Under the pieces are notes generated by a model. It did not search any database. It had not been told where the DNA came from and saw nothing but the letters and a program-made list of their open reading frames with translations. Position numbers and translations under genes: made by a program. From Serratia ficaria (GTDB lineage: Bacteria > Pseudomonadota > Gammaproteobacteria > Enterobacterales > Enterobacteriaceae): a stretch of DNA of 64,000 nucleotides. Numbering within the stretch: the stretch's first letter is position 1; the number at the start of each line of letters is the position of its first letter. Positions 56,403 to 64,000 of the stretch are shown in pieces. The DNA lies in assembly GCF_900187015.1 (NCBI RefSeq), contig NZ_LT906479.1, positions 3,720,001-3,784,000 of the forward strand, written 5' to 3'.

Positions 56403-57305
56403 ATGAATGATGCCCGTTATGTTGAACATCTGCCGATTTTTCTCGACGTGGCCCGATTGGGCAGCTTCTCCGCCGCCGCGCGCAAACTGGGCATGGTGCC
56501 CTCTTCTCTGGTGCGCCATATCGACGCGCTGGAGGCCGCGCTTGGCGCCAGGCTGTTTATCCGCTCCACCCGCGGCCTGATGCTGACCGACGCCGGCGAA
56601 CTGCTGCTGACGCGCGCCGCGTCGCTGCTGGCGAATATTACCGGCATCCACGCCGAGCTGAGCGCGCTGGGCGATACGCCGCAGGGCACGCTGCGCATCA
56701 GCTGCCTGCCGACCTTCGGCAAAACCTATATTCTGCCGCTGCTGCCGACGCTGACCGAACGCTGCCCGCGGCTGTTTGTCGATCTGGATCTGACCGAACG
56801 CCACACCGATCCGACCCAGGAACTGCTGGACGCCGCCATCCGCATCGGCGAACAGAAAGACAGCGGGCTGTACGCCAGCCGCATCGCCACCCAACGCTGG
56901 GCGATGTGCGCCAGCCCCGGTTATGTCGCCCGCTATGGCCGGCCGGCCAGTCTGGAGGCCCTGCCGCATCACCGGCTGATCGCCCGCTACCACAAACAGC
57001 AGCCGGCCTGCTGGGCGCAGATCCTCAGCGTACCGCTGATGAGCCGCTGCAGCATGGTGCTGCGCTGCGACGACTTTACCGCCCAACGCCAGGCGGCGCT
57101 GCTCGGCGTGGGCATCGCTTTTCTGCCTAACTGGGTGGTGGGGCCGGACATTCAAAACGGGCGGCTGCTGCGGCTGCTCGAAGACCCGCGCGACGAACAA
57201 CAGGGCATCTACCTGCTGCGGCCGGTAGCGAAAGTCTCCGCCCGGCTGGCGGCCTTCATCACCCTGCTGCAGCAGGGCATCGGTCAGCCGCCCAGCTGGG
57301 AGTGA
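56403..57305 (+). CDS. budR: LysR-family regulator of the bud operon
   Basis: The 300-aa protein starts at ATG 56403, where the HTH begins (SFSAAARKLGMVPSSLVRHI); the frame is open to 56250 without support. It has a LysR effector domain of the CrgA/DmlR-like subgroup (TLRISCLPTFGKTYILP, DLTERHTDPTQELLDAAIR). It is divergent from budAB, the standard arrangement. There is no Shine-Dalgarno sequence. The end overlaps eutC on the other strand by 22 nt. Confidence 0.82.
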   Translation: MNDARYVEHLPIFLDVARLGSFSAAARKLGMVPSSLVRHIDALEAALGARLFIRSTRGLMLTDAGELLLTRAASLLANITGIHAELSALGDTPQGTLRISCLPTFGKTYILPLLPTLTERCPRLFVDLDLTERHTDPTQELLDAAIRIGEQKDSGLYASRIATQRWAMCASPGYVARYGRPASLEALPHHRLIARYHKQQPACWAQILSVPLMSRCSMVLRCDDFTAQRQAALLGVGIAFLPNWVVGPDIQNGRLLRLLEDPRDEQQGIYLLRPVAKVSARLAAFITLLQQGIGQPPSWE

Positions 57306-58075
57306 AGCGGCGTCACCCGCCCATACAGCGCCGGGTTGTCGCTTTCGTCCTTCAATTCAATGCCGGTCAGCCGCCGCTGCAAGGCCTGCTCCAGCAACCA
57401 TGCCAGCTTGAACGCCGCCTGCGGATAGCCCAGCCCTTCCGGGCGCACGTTGGAGATGCAATTGCGTTCGGACTCCCTTCTTTGGGTATTCGGCCCCCAG
57501 GTCAGGTAAATGCCCAGGCTGTCGGGTGACGACAGGCCCGGCCGCTCGCCAATCAGGATAGCCACCGCCTTTGCCCGCAGGCACTCGCCAATGTCGTCCC
57601 CCAGCGCCACCCGCGACTGATGCGCCAGCACCAGCGGCGCCAAGGAAACGCCCAACGCGTCAAGATAAGGCCGCAGCGCCCGCAGCAGCGGCAGCGCCTG
57701 GCGATGCACCGCCGTGGAAGACAGGCCGTCCGCCACCACCAGCAGCAGGTCGGCCCCCTGCTGCGGCAGGCCGAGCAACAGTTTGCGGCTGTCCGGCGCC
57801 AGCCGGCGCCCCCGATCCGGCCGGCGCAGGTAGGCGGCGCGATCTTCCGCCTGGCTGTGCACGGTCAACGTTGACCAGCCGTCGTCCTGCAACGCCTGCG
57901 CCAGGCGATCGCTGTCGAAAGGCTGATGAACGGCGTCGCGCGCCTGCGCATGCGCCAGCCCGAAACGCAGCAGCGCGTCGGTCGGCAGGCTGGCGCCGGT
58001 GCGCCCCAGGGCGATGCGCGCGTCGGTAAAGGCGCGCAGCGCGTCCCAGCCGTTGAGGTGTACCGGTTTTTTCAT
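57284..58075 (-). CDS. eutC: EutC, ethanolamine ammonia-lyase small subunit
   Basis: Light chain of the adenosylcobalamin-dependent enzyme that turns ethanolamine into acetaldehyde and ammonia. The 263-aa form starts at ATG 58075 (MKKPVHLNGWDALRAFT), overlapping the eutB stop by ATGA. Motifs DARIALGRTGASLPT, ADGLSSTAVHRQ, LIGERPGLSSPDSLGIYLTW are present in pieces. It converges with budR. Confidence 0.94.
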   Translation of the reverse strand: MKKPVHLNGWDALRAFTDARIALGRTGASLPTDALLRFGLAHAQARDAVHQPFDSDRLAQALQDDGWSTLTVHSQAEDRAAYLRRPDRGRRLAPDSRKLLLGLPQQGADLLLVVADGLSSTAVHRQALPLLRALRPYLDALGVSLAPLVLAHQSRVALGDDIGECLRAKAVAILIGERPGLSSPDSLGIYLTWGPNTQRRESERNCISNVRPEGLGYPQAAFKLAWLLEQALQRRLTGIELKDESDNPALYGRVTPLHSQLGG

Positions 58076-59457
58076 GGCCTTTCTCCCTGCAGCGCCAGCA
58101 ACAGCGGATGATTGGCGGCGGTGTCGCGCAGCCGCCCGCGATCGTCGATGATGTTCATTTTCGCCAGCCACACGGCGAACTCCGGCGCATGTTTCAGCCC
58201 CAGCAGCTCGCGAATGTAGAGCGCGTCGTGGAACGAGGTGCTCTGGTAATTGAGCATGATGTCGTCCGCCCCCGGCACGCCGATCAGGAAGGTCAGGCCG
58301 GCGGTGCCCAGCAGCGTCAGCAGGGTATCCATGTCGTCCTGATCGGCCTCGGCGTGGTTGGTATAGCACACGTCGCAGCCCAACGGCAGGCCGAGCAGCT
58401 TGCCGCAGAAGTGATCTTCCAGCCCGGCGCGAATGATCTGTTTGCCGTCATACAGGTATTCCGGGCCGATAAACCCCACCACGGTGTTGATCAGCAGCGG
58501 AGAGAAATGGCGCGCCACCGCATAGGCGCGCGCTTCGCAGGTTTGCTGATCGACGCCGTGATGCGCATTGGCCGACAGGCAGCTGCCCTGCCCGGTTTCG
58601 AAATACATGACGTTATTACCGAGCGTGCCGCGGTTGAGGCTCAGCGCCGCCTGCTGCGCCTCGGCCAGCAACGCCAGGCTGATGCCGAAGCCGCGGTTGG
58701 CCGCCTCGGTGCCGGCGATCGACTGAAACACCAGATCCACCGGCGCGCCGTGTTCAATCATTCGCAGCGTGTTGGTGACGTGGGTCAGCACGCAGGACTG
58801 GGTGGGAATGGCGAAGCGCTGGATCACCTCGTCCAGCATGTAGTTGAGTTTTTCCAGCAGCGGCAGGCTGTCGCTGGCGGGATTGATGCCGACCACCGCG
58901 TCGCCGCTGCCGTACAGCAGCCCGTCGAGCATGCTGGCGGCGATGCCCTGCAGGCTGTCGGTCGGGTGATTGGGCTGCAGCCTGACGCTGAGGTGGCCCG
59001 GCAGGCCGAGGGTGTTGCGAAAGCGCGTCACCACCCGGCACTTCTTCGCCACCAGGATCAGGTCCTGATTGCGCATGATTTTACTCACCGCCGCCGCCAT
59101 CTCCGGGGTAATGCCGGCGGCCACCTGCGCCAGCATGGCGCTGTCCGCCTGCTCGCTCAGCAGCCAGTCGCGGAAGTCGCCGACCGTCAGGTGGGAAATC
59201 GGCTCAAAGGCCGCGGCGTCATGGCCGTCGACGATCAGACGCGTCACCTCATCCTGCTCGTAAGGTACCAGCGGCTGCTGCAGAAAAACCTTCAGCGGCA
59301 GATCCGCCAGCGCGATGCGCGCCGCCATCCGCTCTTCGGCGCTTTCCGCCGCCACTTCCGCCAAATAGTCGCCGGAACGCGCCGGCGAAGCCTTGGCCAT
59401 CAGTTGGCGCAAGTCGCTAAAACGGTAGCCGCGTCGGCCAAGCGTTGCCTGATACAT
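58072..59457 (-). CDS. eutB: EutB, ethanolamine ammonia-lyase large subunit
   Basis: Catalytic heavy chain, binding the B12 cofactor and substrate at a TIM barrel. Start at ATG 59457 with GGGG upstream gives 461 aa, near the 453 of E. coli; an in-frame ATG at 59508 is unlikely. Conserved segments: GLPGHLSVRLQPNHPTD, NPASDS, FQSIAGTEAANRGFG, GLPLGCDVCYTNHAEADQ and GVPGADDIMLNYQSTSFHD in pieces. No eutA, regulator, permease or microcompartment genes are adjacent. Confidence 0.95.
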   Translation of the reverse strand: MYQATLGRRGYRFSDLRQLMAKASPARSGDYLAEVAAESAEERMAARIALADLPLKVFLQQPLVPYEQDEVTRLIVDGHDAAAFEPISHLTVGDFRDWLLSEQADSAMLAQVAAGITPEMAAAVSKIMRNQDLILVAKKCRVVTRFRNTLGLPGHLSVRLQPNHPTDSLQGIAASMLDGLLYGSGDAVVGINPASDSLPLLEKLNYMLDEVIQRFAIPTQSCVLTHVTNTLRMIEHGAPVDLVFQSIAGTEAANRGFGISLALLAEAQQAALSLNRGTLGNNVMYFETGQGSCLSANAHHGVDQQTCEARAYAVARHFSPLLINTVVGFIGPEYLYDGKQIIRAGLEDHFCGKLLGLPLGCDVCYTNHAEADQDDMDTLLTLLGTAGLTFLIGVPGADDIMLNYQSTSFHDALYIRELLGLKHAPEFAVWLAKMNIIDDRGRLRDTAANHPLLLALQGERP

Positions 59458-59655
59458 AGCGTCCCCTGTTGCCTGGTTGAGGGTGTTATGTTGCAAACCC
59501 TGTACCAAGTGTAGTCAGTCGGCGGCGTTTTTTGTTTTCCGCATAAAATCAGCCCGTTAACCCAAAGGCAGCGCCAGCCGGGCTGCACTGAAATCATGCA
59601 TGCGCTTCCGCCGGCGGGCGCGGCGGAGTACAGTAGCCGCAGCAAAGGAGAGATA

Positions 59656-60204
59656 ATGGATAGGCAACAACAAATTATCCTGTGGTTACAGCAAGATAAC
59701 CAAAGAATGATCGCATTGCGCACCGCGCGCCGGCTCGGCCTGAACGACTGGTGTCTGGGCGCCGGGTTCGTGCGCAATCTGGTGTGGGATCGGCGGCACG
59801 GCTATGCCGACGCCACGCCGCTCAACGATATCGACGTGATTCATTTCGACCCGCAGCGGCCGGAGGCCGAACGCGATCGCATGCTGGAAGCGCGCCTGCA
59901 GCAGTGGCTGCCGCAGCCCTGGTCGGTGAAGAATCAGGCGCGCATGCACCTGCGCGGCGGCCGGGCGCCGTACCGCGACAGCGAGGACGCCATCAGCTTC
60001 TGGACCGAGGTGGAAACGGCGATCGGCGTGCGGCTGAACGCCGACGACAGTCTCACGCTGGTGGCGCCCTTCGGCCTCGATGCGCTGTTCAATGACAGCA
60101 TCACCTTCAACGCCAAAAACGGCGATCTGAGCGCCTATCAACGGCGGGTGGCCGAAAAAGGCTGGTTGGCGCGTTGGCCGCGCCTGCGGCAGGTAAAGTT
60201 TTAG
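59656..60204 (+). CDS. Nucleotidyltransferase-fold family protein (COG3575 type)
   Basis: The 182-aa protein starts at ATG 59656, with AAGGAGAG upstream. It shows GAGFVRNLVWD (residues about 33-43) and the acidic NDIDVIHFD (about 58-66), the pattern of the uncharacterised nucleotidyltransferase family. EDAISFWTEVETAIGVRL is a further family block. Substrate unknown. It is divergent from eutB. Confidence 0.8.
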   Translation: MDRQQQIILWLQQDNQRMIALRTARRLGLNDWCLGAGFVRNLVWDRRHGYADATPLNDIDVIHFDPQRPEAERDRMLEARLQQWLPQPWSVKNQARMHLRGGRAPYRDSEDAISFWTEVETAIGVRLNADDSLTLVAPFGLDALFNDSITFNAKNGDLSAYQRRVAEKGWLARWPRLRQVKF

Positions 60205-60298
60205 CCGCCGCTGCCGATACCCCGAGCAGCGATGTCAGGGCTCAGGGAGAGCGTCAATCGCCCGACCGCGCTCAACGCCGTGGATGTCTATATCTGAC

Positions 60299-61219
60299 TC
60301 AGTAATCCGCCTGTTGTTGGCGCTGCTGCTGCAGCAGCGCCGCCTGCTGGCGCACCACCTGCCAGATGGCCTCCGCCGCCGGCGTCAGCGAGCGGTTCTT
60401 GCGCCGCACCAGCATCAGCGCGCGATTGATTTCCGGCACCAGCCGCCGCACCTTCAGCTGCCCGCCTTCCGGCAGCGGCAACGCCAGCGCCGGGAAAATG
60501 CTGATGCCGATGCCCGCCGCCACCATCGGGAACAACGTCGCCGGGTGGCCGATTTCCTGCACCACCGGCGCCTCGACGCCCTGCTGACGCAGCGCGCTGT
60601 CGATCAGCGGCCGGCTGCCGGAGGCGTAATCCTGCAGCACCAGGCGGCAGCCGTTCAGCGCCGACCAATGCACCTCAGGCTGCGCGGCGAACGGATGATC
60701 GTTACGACACAGCAGCAGGAAAGGTTCGTGCAACACCGGCTCGCAATCCAGATCCACCGCCTGCACCGGATCGACCACGATGCCGAAATCCACCTCGGCG
60801 TTGCGGATGCTGTGCAGCACCTGCTGCTGCGCCTGATCGCGCAGCATGATGCGGATCTCCGGATACTGCCGCTCGCCGGCGGCGATGCACTGCGGCATCA
60901 GGTGCGCGGAGATGGTCTGGCTCGACGCCACCCGCACCGTGCCGCTGCGCTGCACGCCGAAGCTGCGCGCATCCAGCAACGACGCCTGCAGCTCGTCCAG
61001 CAGCCGTTCGACCCGGTTGGCCAGCCGCCGGCCGGCGTCGGTCAGCACCACTTCGCGGGTGGTGCGGTCCAGCAGGCGCACGCCGACCTCCGCTTCCAGT
61101 TCCTTCACGCTGTGGCTGACCGCCGACTGAGTCAGGCCTATCGCTTCGCCGGCGCGGCTGAAACTGCCGTGCCGGGCGATGGCGACGAAGACCTTTAGCT
61201 GCTTGAGTGAATAATTCAT
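60299..61219 (-). CDS. yfeR: YfeR, LysR-family regulator
   Basis: The 306-aa protein is close to E. coli Yfe[34 protein letters not shown] and [14 protein letters not shown] form the HTH region, and [20 protein letters not shown] lies in the effector domain. It is divergent from yfeH, which it is thought to control. A poly-glutamine tail ends the protein. Confidence 0.93.
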   Translation of the reverse strand: MNYSLKQLKVFVAIARHGSFSRAGEAIGLTQSAVSHSVKELEAEVGVRLLDRTTREVVLTDAGRRLANRVERLLDELQASLLDARSFGVQRSGTVRVASSQTISAHLMPQCIAAGERQYPEIRIMLRDQAQQQVLHSIRNAEVDFGIVVDPVQAVDLDCEPVLHEPFLLLCRNDHPFAAQPEVHWSALNGCRLVLQDYASGSRPLIDSALRQQGVEAPVVQEIGHPATLFPMVAAGIGISIFPALALPLPEGGQLKVRRLVPEINRALMLVRRKNRSLTPAAEAIWQVVRQQAALLQQQRQQQADY

Positions 61220-61316
61220 GTGTTTTTTTCATAAATTAATTAAATAAATCAATTTAATTATTATATCCCGCCGCGGGAGAATACGCCTATCGATTTTCTG
61301 CTGCGAGTACGCCGCC

Positions 61317-62309
61317 ATGAGATTTCTGCCCGACCGCTTTACCTTAACGCTGATCGCCACCGTGCTGCTGGCTTCGTTCCTGCCGGCGCGCGGCGAGTTT
61401 GTCGGCTGGCTGAATACCCTGACCATCGCCGCCATCGCCCTGCTGTTCTTCATGCACGGCGCCAAACTGTCGCGCGAGGCCATTTTGGCCGGCAGCAACA
61501 ACTGGCGGCTGCATCTGTGGGTGATGTTCAGCACCTTCATCATCTTCCCGGCGTTGGGGGTGCTGTTTAAATGGTGGTCGCCGATCGACGTCAGCCCCGA
61601 GCTGTATTCCGGCTTTATCTATCTGTGCATCCTGCCCGCCACCGTGCAATCCGCCATCGCCTTCACTTCGCTGGCGGGCGGCAACGTGGCGGCGGCGGTG
61701 TGCAGCGCCTCCGCTTCCAGCCTGTTGGGGATCTTCGTGTCGCCGCTGCTGGTCGGCCTGCTGATGAACGTGCACGGCGAAACCGGCAGCCTGCAGCAGG
61801 TGGGCTCCATCGTGCTGCAGCTGCTGGTGCCGTTTGTCGCCGGCCACCTGTCGCGGCCGCTGATCGGCAAATGGATCGAGCGCAACCGCAAGCTTATCGG
61901 CAAAACCGATCAGACCTCCATTCTGCTGGTGGTCTATTCGGCCTTCAGCGAGGCGGTGACGCACGGCATCTGGCACCAGGTGGGCATCGGCTCGCTGGCT
62001 TTCATCGTCGGCGGCAGCATCCTGCTGCTGACCCTCGTGCTGTTGGTGAACACCTACATGGCGCGCTGGCTGGGTTTCAGCAAGGCGGATGAGATCACCA
62101 TCGTGTTCTGCGGTTCGAAGAAAAGCCTGGCCAACGGCATTCCGATGGCCAACATCCTGTTCCCGGCGGCGACGGTGGGCATTATGGTGCTGCCGCTGAT
62201 GGTGTTCCATCAGGTGCAGCTGATGACCTGTGCGGTGCTGGCCAAAAGGTACCAGCGCAAACAGCAGGATAAGCAGGCGGTGTTGAACTCACAGGCTTCA
62301 CGCGGGTAA
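61317..62309 (+). CDS. yfeH: YfeH, bile-acid:sodium symporter-family transporter
   Basis: The 330-aa inner-membrane protein has ten helices. Conserved parts are FFMHGAKLSREAI, LPATVQSAIAFTSLAGGNVA and FCGSKKSLANGIPMANILFP in pieces, typical of the SBF-like YfeH branch. Substrate is unknown. The gene order yfeR-yfeH-ypeB-ligA is as in E. coli. Confidence 0.92.
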   Translation: MRFLPDRFTLTLIATVLLASFLPARGEFVGWLNTLTIAAIALLFFMHGAKLSREAILAGSNNWRLHLWVMFSTFIIFPALGVLFKWWSPIDVSPELYSGFIYLCILPATVQSAIAFTSLAGGNVAAAVCSASASSLLGIFVSPLLVGLLMNVHGETGSLQQVGSIVLQLLVPFVAGHLSRPLIGKWIERNRKLIGKTDQTSILLVVYSAFSEAVTHGIWHQVGIGSLAFIVGGSILLLTLVLLVNTYMARWLGFSKADEITIVFCGSKKSLANGIPMANILFPAATVGIMVLPLMVFHQVQLMTCAVLAKRYQRKQQDKQAVLNSQASRG

Positions 62310-62332
62310 AAAAAGACGGGCTGGCGCCCGTC
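62308..62332 (-). terminator. Terminator of ligA-ypeB
   Basis: Minus strand: stem GACGGGC/GCCCGTC with a 4-nt loop, then seven T residues. Confidence 0.82.
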
Positions 62333-62335
62333 CAT

Positions 62336-62550
62336 TCAGCTCTTTTTCAGCGGCTTGACCAGGTGGTCAAGCCCTTCGATTTTAATCGCCAGCGTCATTT
62401 CCATCAGCATGCCGAGCTTGCCCTGGGGGAATTCGCCCTTGCGGGCGAACCACAGCAGGTACTCCTCGGGCAGGTCGATCAGCACCCGCCCCTGATACTT
62501 GCCGAACGGCATCGGGGTGTTGGCGATTTCCAGCAGGTTTTCCTTTTCCA

Positions 62551-62551
<1 letters not shown>
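62336..62551 (-). CDS. ypeB: YpeB, DUF3820 small protein
   Basis: The 71-aa protein matches E. coli YpeB: ANTPMPFGKYQGRVLIDLPE and EYLLWFARKGEFPQGKLG. DUF3820 is found in some nuclease/helicase-associated proteins; its function here is unknown. ATG 62551 overlaps the ligA TGA by one base, so it is coupled to DNA ligase. Confidence 0.93.

Positions 62552-64000
<1,449 letters not shown>

Overview
The window looks like a chromosomal segment of a Serratia species (S. marcescens group or close). The DNA is GC-rich and the gene order is enterobacterial: ccm genes, yfdC-argW, dsdC, ypdK-alaC-ypdAB, glk-yfeO, ypeC-mntH-nupC-alaWX-gltX-valUXY-lysV and yfeRH-ypeB-ligA follow the E. coli order. Serratia-type insertions lie between them: pgaDCBA, ipdC, budBA/budR, eutBC and a fepBDGC iron-siderophore set. 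The organism call is inference from proteins I recognise; no database was searched.

Layout. 1-3711: cytochrome c maturation genes ccmA-F on the minus strand (ccmF cut by the window edge). 3938-12573: yfdC, tRNA-Arg(CCT) argW, then a variable block ending at a dsdC-like regulator. It holds an AT-rich lipase-effector/ankyrin-lipoprotein pair and a PAS-LuxR/membrane-protein/CsbD cluster. 13043-23522: a porin, mltB, a DUF805-like protein, pgaDCBA for the PNAG exopolysaccharide with a frameshifted pgaA, and an orphan HicB. 23893-35038: ypdK, a cytochrome b561, alaC, a GNAT, ybiU, and ypdAB next to a YhjX-like transporter, then glk and yfeO. 35035-43570: ygeA, a PACE efflux gene with a frameshifted divergent LysR gene, ipdC, an aldo-keto reductase, ypeC, mntH and nupC.

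43688-47415: two tRNA-Ala, an FNT transporter, gltX, three tRNA-Val, tRNA-Lys and a duplicated, interrupted tRNA-Lys tail. 47563-53308: fepB, fepDGC and a solitary DppA-like binding protein. 53452-64000: budBA/budR (acetoin pathway), eutBC, a nucleotidyltransferase, yfeR/yfeH, ypeB and the 3' two thirds of ligA.

How the genes work together. The clearest regulatory unit is ypdAB plus the OFA-family transporter: the 392-bp region before the transporter carries three copies of the YpdB box at exact 21-bp phasing, a CRP-like site and a TATAAT box. Fur-type boxes precede mntH, fepB and fepD. Two genes, pgaA and the LysR gene beside the PACE pump, are each broken by one extra unit of a GC-rich 5-bp tandem repeat. 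No CRISPR array, insertion sequence, integrase or rRNA gene was seen.
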